A stretch of DNA of 64,000 nucleotides, taken from positions 248,001 to 312,000 of the forward strand of contig NZ_FOFN01000001.1 in the NCBI RefSeq assembly GCF_900111025.1, given 5' to 3'. Positions within the stretch are counted from its first letter, which is position 1; the number at the start of each line of letters is the position of its first letter. Source of the stretch: Hyunsoonleella jejuensis. GTDB lineage: Bacteria; Bacteroidota; Bacteroidia; Flavobacteriales; Flavobacteriaceae. Positions 54,093-64,000 of this stretch are shown piece by piece. The position numbers and the translations under genes were made by a program. The notes beneath the pieces are model-generated. The model worked only from the letters and a program-made list of their open reading frames with translations. It was not told where the DNA came from and did no database searches.

Positions 54093-54227
54093 ATAAATTT
54101 ATACAGAACCCACCTTTTTAAAATCAGAAGGTGGATGGATTCTAATAATTTACTGCGCACTCTAATTAAAAATAAGTCTTACGCATAAATAATATCTGTT
54201 TAAATTGTGTAGCAATTTTATTTTGGT

Positions 54228-55241
54228 TTAGTATTCAGAAATCTTGTCTACTTCTAACTGTCTCAAGGCTTCACCCTCAACCAGTTTATAGGTTATTTGT
54301 CTTGTACCTCCTGTTGGATTCGAATCCGCATCGCCTTCCTTATAAATAGGGAAGCGTTGGCCTAATCTGTTTTCTATAAGCGTAAAAGTGTCGTTCCCAC
54401 GATAGCCATTGTTTATGCTCTTGTTTTCTGATGTTGGTTGAAAATAAACCTCGCTCATTGATTTTTTATTATTTACAGAAAACGCATAAACATTCCCGTA
54501 CTTTTGTTTAGCACTAGATTGTGTAAACACAAAAAGTTCTGGGGAGCCATCGCTATTCAAGTCTTCTACTGCTGCGTCAACGACTTCCTCGTTGTTAATA
54601 TTTAACGTTTCGTTGTATTCGCGTTCTTCTAAACCGAATGTGAAAATCGTTAAGGTGTTCTTGCCGTCTTTTTCTATAGACGACACATTAAACCCTACGC
54701 CTTGCAAGTTTAAAACTTTTATAAACTTTGTTAAATCTACTTGATTTTGGTCTAGTTCTGTATCAATTTTTTGGTACGTTCCGGCAATGGATGCACCGCC
54801 ACTGCAAAAGTAGTATAGTATATTTGAGTTTTCTGGGGTTTCACCCGAAATGGTAATAGTTCCTTTTGCAAATAAAAACCTGATGGGCTTACCATCAAAA
54901 ATTGATTCATAAAGATTTTCATCTTTTTTATAGGCTTTTGTATCATAGGTGCAGGTTGGCGATTTCTTGTCGGCACGAGACCTAATAGAAACAAAAATTG
55001 ATTCTTCCTCAAGTTTTTCTACTATTACTCCTATCCAATCGTAGCCTTGGTTTCTGTCTTTATAACTAGAATCAACATAATTCCCGTAAATTGAAGCATC
55101 TAACTGTGCAGCTTCTTCTTGTTTGGGAGTACCTTCAGGCTGCTCTCCTCTGTTTGTTTTTGAATTATTTTTACAGGCTAATAAGGATACGCTTATAAAC
55201 GTAATTACAACAATTCTAATAATTCCTTTATTTATGTTCAT
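54228..55241 (-). CDS. Lipoprotein with a C-terminal PliI-like (lysozyme inhibitor) domain
   Basis: A 337-residue lipoprotein: signal IIRIVVITFISVSLLAC with lipobox Cys, then a polar linker (NNSKTNRGEQPEGTPKQEE). Domain 1 (about 50-165, IYGNYVDSSYKDRNQGYDWIG to SGGASIAGTYQKI) has four Cys. Domain 2 (about 165-337) contains DAAVEDLNSDGSPELFVFTQS, NGYRGNDTFTLIENRLGQRFPIY and PTGGTRQITYKL. These resemble PliI-type inhibitors of invertebrate lysozyme, a resemblance recalled from memory and not searched. If right, it protects against lysozyme of hosts or predators. Otherwise call it a hypothetical lipoprotein. Confidence 0.55.
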   Translation of the reverse strand: MNINKGIIRIVVITFISVSLLACKNNSKTNRGEQPEGTPKQEEAAQLDASIYGNYVDSSYKDRNQGYDWIGVIVEKLEEESIFVSIRSRADKKSPTCTYDTKAYKKDENLYESIFDGKPIRFLFAKGTITISGETPENSNILYYFCSGGASIAGTYQKIDTELDQNQVDLTKFIKVLNLQGVGFNVSSIEKDGKNTLTIFTFGLEEREYNETLNINNEEVVDAAVEDLNSDGSPELFVFTQSSAKQKYGNVYAFSVNNKKSMSEVYFQPTSENKSINNGYRGNDTFTLIENRLGQRFPIYKEGDADSNPTGGTRQITYKLVEGEALRQLEVDKISEY

Positions 55242-55612
55242 CTAATTGAGTTTTAGCTATTAAACTGTGTTTTTATTTATCGTTGCTTTCGTGAATGTTA
55301 TCCTGATTTGGTTAAATTTAGGTTTTAAATTAATATTTATACTGCTCCCTCAATTAAGATTTCGTCATCTCATCATTTAAAGCTGCTAACTTATCTGAAA
55401 AAAAACGGAATTCATGTCACCATATCCAAGAATTATTACAGCTTCAGTTCAATAAAATCCAGTTAATTTTTCTTAAATTGCTATTTCCTTTAAAGGGATA
55501 TTAAACAGGAAACTACGAAACTGTAATTCTTAACTAGATAAAGTTATACATTCTGAATTATTCTAAATTTCCTTAAATTTACAAAAAACGCTATAATCAT
55601 ATTTTCTTATTG
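55242..55612. other. 371-bp intergenic region
   Basis: Divergent gap between the lipoprotein and the giant surface protein. It is AT-rich, with no ORF, clear -7 box, stable hairpin or repeat that I can support. It presumably holds the promoters of both genes. Confidence 0.5.
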
Positions 55613-58600
55613 ATGAAATTTATACCCTCTATCTTTCGTTTTTGTGCAACTGTTATTTTAAAAAACAGATTTACCGCACTAGTCTTTCTGAGTTCTTTTG
55701 CATTACTAAATGCCCAAAACCTGGTTCATAATTTTGAATTCAATGGAAATTTAAATGATACAAAGGCTACTGGCATCACTCTTGCCACGTTTAATATAGC
55801 CAGTTCTAGTTATGGCACTAATCCCAATCGGTTTAATTGGTCCCAACCTGCAAGTCCGGGAGGTGGTTTGGTTTTGGAGACCGACCAACTGACTAATCCC
55901 GGAAGTTATTCTGTAGGCTTTAGAATTTCATTTAATGAAACAGGACCAGGTTATAAAAAAATATTGTCGTTTTTAGGGCAATCAAGTGATAATGGTTTTT
56001 ACTATTTTAATAATGGCTTGGTGCTTTATCCTTTTACGGGGAATCAAAATGTCGCATATCAACCGAACACAATTTACGATTTTGTTCTTACAAGAAATGC
56101 AGCCGACAAAAAAATTATTGTGTTTGTTGTAGAAGCTAACGGCACAGTAAATAAAGTTTATGAGGAAACAGATAGTTCAGATTCATCCATCCCCCAAGCA
56201 TTAAACGGCAAACGTGAGTTTCGTTTTTTCATGAATGATAATGCCGCTACCGAACACACAACAGGCGGCTCGGTCTATGGGATTCGTATGTGGGATCGTC
56301 CTTTAACGCAATCTCAAGTAGGTGCTGCTTTATCTTCTGTAACAACGGGAGATGCTACAAACGTTACCGTTACAAGTGCTTTACTCACGGGTGAAGTTAA
56401 CCCTCAGGGTTCAGCTTCTTCATTTGAATTTGAGTATGGCACAGATACCAATTATGGGCAAACCATTACATCTGTACCTTCTACAAGCTCCGCCAGTAGT
56501 GCAGTTAGTGTGCAAGCGCAACTAAACAACTTAAAAGCAGAAACTACTTATCATTACCGATTAAAATCTTCTAACCCTGCAGGTGATGCTTTTGGTTCCG
56601 ATAAAACATTTACAACGAACGCTGTTGGTGGTGTGCCAGGAATAAAACTTTGGTTAAAAGGTGATTCTGGGGTATTGAATGGATCTTCCTCAGCATCAGA
56701 TGGTCAGGCAGTTAATAGCTGGGTTGATCAATCTGGCGTGAGAACAAACGATGCCACAGATGCACAACTAGCCCCACCTACTTATAAATCTACTGGTACC
56801 GATATTATCAACTTTAACCCAGTAGTTGATTTTGATGGAACAGATGACGGTCTCGATTTCGGGAATGATTATATTTTTGCCGAAGCCGCAGATGGTGGTA
56901 TGACGTGGTTTACGGTTTCCATGCCAGATGATAATTTAAATAAGCAAGATCCTTTTATTTTTGATTTTGGGCTGTATTCTAATAGTGGTTATGGTCTTGT
57001 TTATGGAAACAATACATATGGTATTTATTCTGCACCAGGCAGTGGTGGTGCACAAGATATTAGGAAATCCCATACTAAAGGTACATCCGCTGCCCTAAAT
57101 AGATTTACGATAGATTTTGGGACAAATCATGCGCTTTACTTCAATGGAGCCACTTCAGCTGTTGTGACCGCTAATATAACTTTGCCTAAACTTACAGCAG
57201 CAGAAATCCAAGAGAGTTCCAATCACACAACAGGCTCAGGACCTTTCACCATTGGTCAACAAAGTAAAACAGACCAAGCTTCCGCTCGAATTCAAGATGG
57301 AAGTATTGCCGAAATCTTAGGGTATAAAGGTGTTTTATCCAGTAACGATTACAAAAAAATAGAATCTTACTTAGCCATAAAATATGGAATCTCCTTGGGC
57401 GATAATAAAGAAGCTGTTTCTTACGTATCCTCATCAGGAGCACCTATTTGGGAGGCTAACACCACTTATAAATATGACATTTTTGGTATTGGTAAAGATG
57501 ATGCATTTTTTCTAAACCAGACCCAAAGTAACAGTATGAATACTGGTAGCGGCGATGGCACTGGTCAAACAGGTAAAGGTAATATCATAATTAGCAATCC
57601 GGCTCTTTTAGATGATGGTGATTTTTTAATTATAGGAAATGATGGTGGAGCTTTGAATGAGCAATTGAACGATTTGCCGGCAGGTTTGTCAGTGTATCGG
57701 TTAGGAAGGGAATGGAAAGTGAAGCGTACTGGAGATCCAGGTTCTGTAGATTTGGAATTTGATTTTAATGGTTTGATTACTTCAGGAGGAACCACTGATG
57801 TTAACAATTACCTTCTCTTGATCGATGGAGATGGAGATGGAGATTTTAGCACAGGAACAGTCCAGCAAATTGTCCCAAATGCATTTGGTAGCTCCAAACT
57901 AATTTTTAATGGGATAAATCTACCAGATGGTGCAGTATTCACTTTTGCCACAGGCAAAGCTACTGGTCCTGGTGTTGTAGGTGCGAATCTTTGGCTTAAA
58001 GCCGATGATGGTGCATCAAACAGTGGAAACAACCTGACTGGGTGGACCGACCAAACCGGGATCAACACTTTTACACTAAATGGCACTCCAGCCTTTGCGA
58101 CAGACCAAATTAATTTCAATCCAACAGTAAATTTTGATAACGCTGAAGCTTCCACTGCCTTGCCTGGAGATTATTTGGCAGGTGATGAACAAATCACTTT
58201 TATTGAAGGTTTTGCAGTTTATCTTAAATCAGATGCAACTTCAGGTGCGCTCATTGGTGGGGCAAATCCAGCATCCATATATGGAAAGCAGATTTTTGGT
58301 GGGTTTAGTGGTAATGAGGCTTATTTTGCGGAAGGCAATGCGTTCCATCAGGTCAATGATGGCAGATTAGCGGCAAACCAGCCAGCAGCTATAGTAAATT
58401 ATAGCATTAAGGCATCTAATACCTATTTTTCTATAAACGGTGAAAGTCTAACACCCGCAAACGTGCCTCTTTCTTCAATTAGTCTTACACCATGGATTGG
58501 AGGTACCAATAATATTGGAGGTGCCCAACCCCAATCTGGTTGGCGTCACTTTAGAGGCCAGGTGGCTGAAATGGTATTATACCCCGATGAAGTTACACCC

Positions 58601-61600
58601 ACAGATCGACTAAAGATTCAATCTTACTTCGCCATAAAATACGGAATAACCCTCGATCCTTCTCTGACGAATTATGTGGACTCAGACGGAAATGTAGTCT
58701 GGAATGATACTAATTATTGGAATGATGTATTTGGAATTGGTCGGGACGATGCCAGCAGTTTAAATCAAACCCAATCGAATAGTATCAATACTGGAAGTGG
58801 AGACGGTACAGGTAAGTCAGGAGCCGGTAATATTAGCTTTTTTACCCCTTCATCAATGGATGATGGGGATTTTCTGATGATCGGTCACGATAATGGCGGG
58901 CTTACAGAGCAGGCGACAGATTTGCCAGCCGGATTGGACTTTTTCAGACTGGGAAGAGAATGGAAAGTGAAGCGTACGAATGACGTAGGAACGATAAGTC
59001 TTTCTTTTGATCTGGAGGGGATCGCAGTAAGCGGAAATGAGGCCTCAGATTTTCGCCTAATTATCGATACGGATGGAGATGGTGATTTTTCTAATAGTAC
59101 AACAGTCATTACACCAGATTTTTTGCTAAACGATGTTATCGCCTTCACCAATGTAACCCTTCCTGATGGAGCTGTTATCGCCTTCGCCACTGGACAACAG
59201 ATTGGCCCAGGAGTTCTTGGTGCCAATCTTTGGCTTAAGGGTGATGCCGGCTTAAGCCCTGCTACCGGTACACTAACGGGCTGGATCGATCAAACTGGAA
59301 ACAATTCATTTACTGTGAATGGTGGTTTTATTGGGATTGTTCCTCTTGGTTTTAATTTTAACCCATCGGTGCGCTTTAATGGAATAAATGATTACTTGCA
59401 AGGTGATAACTCGATTAAATTTCAGACTGTTTATGCAGTCTACAAAATAGACGATAGTAATTCCGGCACTGTAATCGGGATTGATCCAGCTGTAGAATTA
59501 TTCAGTGGAGCCATGTTGACAGGTTCCGACTTGCTAACCACCAGCGATGTTACCGGCAATGCATCAGTCTTTATTTCCACAGGTCAACTGGGTACAGAGA
59601 AAGCCAGAATAGCCATTACCCAAATAAACCCTGGAGGGGATCTTAGTAGCCAATATACCTCTATCGATGGGAAAGTTTTTGCCACTCAGGGAATAACAGG
59701 GTCTACTTTCCAACCCTTTAACGGTATCCCGATTGTCGGTAGCACTCTTGCTGTAGGTGGTCCTTCTTATTTTGATGGAGAGCTTGCGGAACTGATCATG
59801 TATCCGGTAGAACATAGTGACTCAGAAAGGGCAAGTATACAATCTTATCTTGCTATTAAATATGGTATCACTCTAGACCCATCTGTAGGGAGCTATGTCA
59901 ATTCATCTGGAGCCACAATTTGGAATGATGCCACATATTGGAATGATGTATTTGGAATAGGGAAAGATGATGCTAGTAGCTTAAATCAAACCCAATCCAA
60001 TAGTATCAATACAGGTAGCGGTCCTGGGACCGGCCAAAGCGGAGAAGCAAATATTTTGGTTTCGAACCCATCTAGTCTGGATGACGGGGATTTTTTGATG
60101 ACAGGTAATGATGGTGGAGCATTGAATGAGCAATTGAATGATTTACCGGCAGATTTGTCAGTGTATCGGTTAGGGAGGGAATGGAAAGTGAAACGTACTG
60201 GGGATCCAGGAACTGTAGATTTAGAATTTGATTTCAATGGTTTGATTACTTCAGGAGGAACCACTGATGTTAATAATTACCTACTTTTGATCGATGTAGA
60301 TGGGGACGGAGATTTTACCACAGGAACAATCCAGCAAATTATCCCAAATGCATTTGGCAGCTCCAAACTAATTTTTAATGGGGTAAATCTAACGGATGGG
60401 GCGGTATTTACTTTTGCTACAGGCAAAGCTATTGGTCCTGGTGTCGCAGGTGCGAATCTATGGTTGAAATCTACAAACCCTGCTTTAAATAATCAAAACG
60501 ACTTATCAGCTTGGGAAGACGTAACTGGAACCAACACTTTTACTATCAATGGAGATCCAAAAAATAGGGTAAAGAAAGTAAACTTTAATCCGGTTTTAGA
60601 ACTAGATGGAGCGGGGGATTATTTAGAGGGAAATTCTCCAATTACTTTTCAAACCTTATATGCAGTTGTTAAGAAAAATATTGATCAGAATACTGATCCG
60701 CTTATTTCTGTAAATTCTCCTTTTACAGGGTTTATGATGTCAGGAGTCAGAATGCTCACATCATCAAGCGAGTCTGGTCAGGCAAATTCTTTCAGATCAA
60801 CAGGCAATTTAGGCACACAAAAGGTAAGGATTGGAACACTTGAAATTATACCCAATAATTCTTTGACAAATCAAAAGTCTTTTATTGATGGGAAGTCTTT
60901 TCCGACAGCAGCGGTAACAGGCACAACCATCAACCCATTTCAGGGAATACCTTTTATAGGAAGTAGTCAAGAGGCAGTGCCTAGATATTTTAATGGTCAA
61001 ATTGCTGAATTGATCATGTATCCTGCAAGCCATACTGATGACGAGCGAAATAAAATCCAGTCTTATTTAGCTCTTAAATATGGCATCAGTTTAGATCCTT
61101 CTGTTGGAAATTATGTCAATTCATCTGGAACCACAATTTGGGATGATACTGCCTTTTGGAACGATGTATTTGGTATAGGTAAAGATGATGGTTCAAGCTT
61201 AAACCAAGTCGAATCAAATAGTATTAATACGGGTGATGGAGTCGGTCAGAGCCAACCAAACAAACTAAATTTGACGATCAGAAATCCATCTTCCTTAGAT
61301 GATGGAGATTATTTGCTATTAGGACATAATAATGATGCTGTAGCAGAACAAAATACGGATTTACCTGCGAATTTACCTCTGGCAAGAAGGTTAAGTAGAG
61401 AATGGAGAGTAAAACGAACCGGGGATGTAGGTACGGTTACCTTAGCGATCGATTTTTTTAGTTTTTCGTTGCTAGGTGCTGCTGCTGAAGATTTCAAATT
61501 ATTGGTAGATACCGATGGCGATGGAGATTTTACCACAGGTAGTCCAATAGTAGTGGATGCTACCTCTTATAGTTCTTTCTTAAAAATCTTAACTTTTCAA

Positions 61601-64000
61601 GGGCTCAATTTACCAGATAATGCAGTTTTTACCCTGATCACCGGATTCCTAAAACCTGGAGGAGTACCAGGAGGAAAAATGTGGCTATGGACAGAGTCTG
61701 GAATTACATCTTCAGGTTCAGATATCAATACCTGGACTGATCAAATCTCAAAAAATTCTTTTTCAGCATCTGGTAACCCTCAATTGATCCAGAATGGAAT
61801 TAATTTTAATAATACAGTTGATTTTAATGGGACCTCAAATTATTTCATTGGTACTGACCCGGTACTTTTCCAAACCTTATATGCTGTTGTAAAACGAGAT
61901 GTAGCCGATGATGAAGGTACTATCATTTCGGTTTCTACACCTGATAATAGCGCTTCAGGAAATACTGGTTATATGATGAAAGGGCAGTCCATGTGGACTG
62001 GAAACAATCTGATTAACCCCAACTCATTATTTGCAGGTTCGTCTGGGAGTTTAGGAGCAGATAAAGCCAGAATTGGCGTATATGAGGTGGTTGCGGGACA
62101 GCCTGCAACGGCACAAAAATCCTTTATTGATGGCCTATTTTTCCCTACTGTTCAAATAAGTGGTTCGGGTACTACTATGGAGACATATAGTGATATCCCT
62201 TATGTAGGAAGAAGCCAAAGGACAGGAGAGGAGAGTTATTTCGATGGCCAAATTGCAGAACTACTTATGTATGAGCAACCTCATACAGATACTGAAAGAA
62301 TAAAAGTTCAAACTTACTTGGCATTAAAATTTGGAATCACATTAGACCAATCAGTTTCCAATTATCTATCGTCTGCAGGTACAATAATTTGGTCTGATCC
62401 AACTAATTTTTATTGGAATGACATTTTTGGAATTGGAAGAGACGACGTCAGTGGTTTGAACCAAGAAAAATCAAATAGCATCAATACTGGTAGCGGAGAT
62501 GGAACAGGACAAACTGGAGCGGGTAATTTGGTGATTTCAAATCCTTCCAATCTTGATAATAATGAATTTTTAATTATTGGTCATGATAATGCAGTTTTAT
62601 CAGAAACGACTGATAGGCTTCCAGCGTCTCTGGCTGGGTTAAGGCGCTTGGGAAGACAATGGTTTGCCGAACATACAGGAGATGTTGGTACGCTAGATTT
62701 GAGTTTTGACTTAAATGGATTAACAGTTTCAGGGACAGAACCTACTCAATTTAGGCTTTTGATTGATGGCGATGGTGATGGAGATTTGACTACAGGACAA
62801 CCAATTTTGATAGAGCCAAATAATTTGACCTCGAATATTATATCCTTCATCGGAATTTCTTTCCCTGCAAATGAAAAAAGATCTTTTGCACTAATAACGG
62901 AAGTTCCTACTCCTGGAGGTGTTGCTAATGAAAGTTTATGGCTTGAAGCCAATGCTGGAGTAAGTCAAACTGGTGGTGTAATTACCTCATGGGCAGATCA
63001 GACTGCTATAAACTTCTTTACAGTGGTTGGTACTGGTCCAACTTTCAATTCCAATGCGATCAATTTTAATCCATCAGTTTCTTTCTCAAATACTGACAAC
63101 CCAGAAGACATCCCATCCTCCAATATAACTGGAAATACTGCGATTCCTTCAGTTTCTGGATTTGCTGTGATGCGGAGCAATACAAATACTTCGACCCTTT
63201 TGGGCAGTAATTTGGCCGGAAATGATTATGGTCCAGCATTTTTTGGATATCGTGGCGATGATAATTTAAGTGCTGGCACAGGAACCACTGGAGAAATTAA
63301 ATATTTTGCCAATTCTGAAAGAGATAATTTTTCTATAGTTCATTTTGATATTGGTTCAAGCCCTGGAAATTATACCTTAAATGGTTTTGAAGGTTCTCTT
63401 ATCCAAAGCGGGGGTGACTTTCTCAGCATGCCACTCGTCCCTATGATTGGTGGGACAATTAACGGAGCAGGGACAAATAGTGTAGGTTGGGCTCCATTTA
63501 ATGGAGATGTTGCGGAAATCATCGTTTATCCGACCTCTCTAACTTCTGGAGACAGAATAGAGGTTGAATCTTATTTAGCGGTTAAATATGGAATTACCTT
63601 AGATCTCTCAGCAGTAAATTACGTAGACTCTAATAGTAACCCTATTTGGAATGATGTAACCTATTGGAACGATGTGTTTGGAATTGGTCGTGATGACGCA
63701 AGTGGTTTATTACAAACTGTATCTAATAGCATTAATACGGGTTCTGGAGATGGAACAGGTCAATCTGGTCTTGGTAATATTGTTATTCTTAATAAAGAAA
63801 AATTAGACGATGGCGATTATCTCATGATTGGCAATGATAGCGCTGTTCTTTCTGAAACCGAGCTAGGACTGCCTTCGGCCTATAGTTGCTATTCAAGGAT
63901 TGTACGTGAATGGAAGGTACAACATACAGGCGATGTGGGAACTATAGATTTATCTTTTGACATTTCTGGTTTGAGCTTAAGTGGATCCGTATTAGCCGAT
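55613..64000 (+). CDS. Giant modular surface protein with LamG-like/concanavalin modules (3' end outside window)
   Basis: The frame stays open from ATG 55613 to the window end (2796 codons, incomplete). Signal region to about residue 35 ([11 protein letters not shown]). A first LamG-like domain (about 40-245) and a fibronectin-like domain (about 250-338, [13 protein letters not shown]) precede six copies of a composite module starting near 56627, 57970, 59209, 60440, 61663 and 62914. Each opens G-x-x-L-W-L-x-A/G ([11 protein letters not shown]). It has a jelly-roll part ending in [10 protein letters not shown] second part follows with [51 protein letters not shown] and the Ca-binding-like [11 protein letters not shown]. 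Probably exported by T9SS and used for adhesion or glycan binding; the sorting tail would be beyond the window. Confidence 0.85.
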   Translation, partial: MKFIPSIFRFCATVILKNRFTALVFLSSFALLNAQNLVHNFEFNGNLNDTKATGITLATFNIASSSYGTNPNRFNWSQPASPGGGLVLETDQLTNPGSYSVGFRISFNETGPGYKKILSFLGQSSDNGFYYFNNGLVLYPFTGNQNVAYQPNTIYDFVLTRNAADKKIIVFVVEANGTVNKVYEETDSSDSSIPQALNGKREFRFFMNDNAATEHTTGGSVYGIRMWDRPLTQSQVGAALSSVTTGDATNVTVTSALLTGEVNPQGSASSFEFEYGTDTNYGQTITSVPSTSSASSAVSVQAQLNNLKAETTYHYRLKSSNPAGDAFGSDKTFTTNAVGGVPGIKLWLKGDSGVLNGSSSASDGQAVNSWVDQSGVRTNDATDAQLAPPTYKSTGTDIINFNPVVDFDGTDDGLDFGNDYIFAEAADGGMTWFTVSMPDDNLNKQDPFIFDFGLYSNSGYGLVYGNNTYGIYSAPGSGGAQDIRKSHTKGTSAALNRFTIDFGTNHALYFNGATSAVVTANITLPKLTAAEIQESSNHTTGSGPFTIGQQSKTDQASARIQDGSIAEILGYKGVLSSNDYKKIESYLAIKYGISLGDNKEAVSYVSSSGAPIWEANTTYKYDIFGIGKDDAFFLNQTQSNSMNTGSGDGTGQTGKGNIIISNPALLDDGDFLIIGNDGGALNEQLNDLPAGLSVYRLGREWKVKRTGDPGSVDLEFDFNGLITSGGTTDVNNYLLLIDGDGDGDFSTGTVQQIVPNAFGSSKLIFNGINLPDGAVFTFATGKATGPGVVGANLWLKADDGASNSGNNLTGWTDQTGINTFTLNGTPAFATDQINFNPTVNFDNAEASTALPGDYLAGDEQITFIEGFAVYLKSDATSGALIGGANPASIYGKQIFGGFSGNEAYFAEGNAFHQVNDGRLAANQPAAIVNYSIKASNTYFSINGESLTPANVPLSSISLTPWIGGTNNIGGAQPQSGWRHFRGQVAEMVLYPDEVTPTDRLKIQSYFAIKYGITLDPSLTNYVDSDGNVVWNDTNYWNDVFGIGRDDASSLNQTQSNSINTGSGDGTGKSGAGNISFFTPSSMDDGDFLMIGHDNGGLTEQATDLPAGLDFFRLGREWKVKRTNDVGTISLSFDLEGIAVSGNEASDFRLIIDTDGDGDFSNSTTVITPDFLLNDVIAFTNVTLPDGAVIAFATGQQIGPGVLGANLWLKGDAGLSPATGTLTGWIDQTGNNSFTVNGGFIGIVPLGFNFNPSVRFNGINDYLQGDNSIKFQTVYAVYKIDDSNSGTVIGIDPAVELFSGAMLTGSDLLTTSDVTGNASVFISTGQLGTEKARIAITQINPGGDLSSQYTSIDGKVFATQGITGSTFQPFNGIPIVGSTLAVGGPSYFDGELAELIMYPVEHSDSERASIQSYLAIKYGITLDPSVGSYVNSSGATIWNDATYWNDVFGIGKDDASSLNQTQSNSINTGSGPGTGQSGEANILVSNPSSLDDGDFLMTGNDGGALNEQLNDLPADLSVYRLGREWKVKRTGDPGTVDLEFDFNGLITSGGTTDVNNYLLLIDVDGDGDFTTGTIQQIIPNAFGSSKLIFNGVNLTDGAVFTFATGKAIGPGVAGANLWLKSTNPALNNQNDLSAWEDVTGTNTFTINGDPKNRVKKVNFNPVLELDGAGDYLEGNSPITFQTLYAVVKKNIDQNTDPLISVNSPFTGFMMSGVRMLTSSSESGQANSFRSTGNLGTQKVRIGTLEIIPNNSLTNQKSFIDGKSFPTAAVTGTTINPFQGIPFIGSSQEAVPRYFNGQIAELIMYPASHTDDERNKIQSYLALKYGISLDPSVGNYVNSSGTTIWDDTAFWNDVFGIGKDDGSSLNQVESNSINTGDGVGQSQPNKLNLTIRNPSSLDDGDYLLLGHNNDAVAEQNTDLPANLPLARRLSREWRVKRTGDVGTVTLAIDFFSFSLLGAAAEDFKLLVDTDGDGDFTTGSPIVVDATSYSSFLKILTFQGLNLPDNAVFTLITGFLKPGGVPGGKMWLWTESGITSSGSDINTWTDQISKNSFSASGNPQLIQNGINFNNTVDFNGTSNYFIGTDPVLFQTLYAVVKRDVADDEGTIISVSTPDNSASGNTGYMMKGQSMWTGNNLINPNSLFAGSSGSLGADKARIGVYEVVAGQPATAQKSFIDGLFFPTVQISGSGTTMETYSDIPYVGRSQRTGEESYFDGQIAELLMYEQPHTDTERIKVQTYLALKFGITLDQSVSNYLSSAGTIIWSDPTNFYWNDIFGIGRDDVSGLNQEKSNSINTGSGDGTGQTGAGNLVISNPSNLDNNEFLIIGHDNAVLSETTDRLPASLAGLRRLGRQWFAEHTGDVGTLDLSFDLNGLTVSGTEPTQFRLLIDGDGDGDLTTGQPILIEPNNLTSNIISFIGISFPANEKRSFALITEVPTPGGVANESLWLEANAGVSQTGGVITSWADQTAINFFTVVGTGPTFNSNAINFNPSVSFSNTDNPEDIPSSNITGNTAIPSVSGFAVMRSNTNTSTLLGSNLAGNDYGPAFFGYRGDDNLSAGTGTTGEIKYFANSERDNFSIVHFDIGSSPGNYTLNGFEGSLIQSGGDFLSMPLVPMIGGTINGAGTNSVGWAPFNGDVAEIIVYPTSLTSGDRIEVESYLAVKYGITLDLSAVNYVDSNSNPIWNDVTYWNDVFGIGRDDASGLLQTVSNSINTGSGDGTGQSGLGNIVILNKEKLDDGDYLMIGNDSAVLSETELGLPSAYSCYSRIVREWKVQHTGDVGTIDLSFDISGLSLSGSVLAD
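57970..64000 (+). repeat. Imperfect coding repeat of about 1.23 kb in the giant surface protein
   Basis: The LWLK-type module opening recurs at spacings of roughly 1240, 1230, 1230 and 1255 bp after a first copy near 56627. The blocks differ in divergence: 57641-57990 and 60110-60459 align without gaps at a fixed 2469-bp offset and are much closer to each other than either is to the intervening copy. Confidence 0.85.

Noticed and set aside
54110-54134. CCACCTT/AAGGTGG hairpin after the lipoprotein gene at 53568
   Set aside because: The stem is 7 bp with an 11-nt loop and no T tract on either side, so not supported as a terminator, though it lies between convergent genes.
57246-63180. Many minus-strand ORFs of 60-115 codons within the giant surface protein
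   Set aside because: They are antisense to a continuous coding frame, recur at the module period, and have Ser/Pro/Lys-rich composition typical of reverse-frame readings.

Overview
The window comes from a low-GC marine-type member of the Bacteroidota, most likely family Flavobacteriaceae. The evidence is an alternative complex III (Act) locus, the gliding lipoprotein GldH next to RicT and a class A PBP, T9SS-type secreted proteins, several -7 boxes of the Bacteroidota form TAnnTTTG, and REP/RAYT elements. No rRNA, tRNA, CRISPR array or prophage was seen.

Layout. 1-3.2 kb: end of an alternative complex III operon (actB cut by the window edge, and actA). 3.3-8.3 kb: a SPOR protein, then the rimP-nusA-infB translation/transcription operon with a terminator-like hairpin in its leader. 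8.4-12 kb: a tandem UspA protein, then trhO, trhP and a ferredoxin, a tRNA wobble-uridine hydroxylation cassette. 12-16.2 kb: ricT, gldH and PBP1A. 16.2-20.3 kb: acetoacetate-CoA ligase, a possible 40-residue gene, and a fused peptide-type ABC ATPase. 20.5-26.1 kb: a 1875-residue secreted M14 carboxypeptidase with near-identical Ig-like repeats.

26.2-46 kb is dominated by heme synthesis. On the minus strand, interleaved with other genes, are hemA, a hemC-hemD fusion, hemE, hemF and hemB. On the plus strand are an AraC-type regulator, hemH and hemJ. Together they cover glutamyl-tRNA to protoheme except GSA aminotransferase. The minus-strand series also carries a four-helix-bundle gene set in AGC-rich repeats, TrkH, an EI24 protein, GNAT, CNNM/CBS, Ogt, a serine hydrolase and an exonuclease.

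The most unusual object is the hemF ORF. A complete-looking REP-associated tyrosine transposase (RAYT) is joined in frame to the N-terminus of HemF. The join runs through two translated 31-bp REP palindromes, a third palindrome lies just upstream of the RAYT start, and HemF itself carries an insertion encoded by another dispersed repeat.

46-55 kb: enoyl-CoA hydratase, a small outer-membrane protein, two radical SAM proteins (PA0069-like and YgiQ), an iron alcohol dehydrogenase flanked by a decayed partial copy of ygiQ, and two lipoproteins. 55.6 kb to the end: the first 2796 codons of a giant modular surface protein, with a repeat of about 1.23 kb, running off the window.
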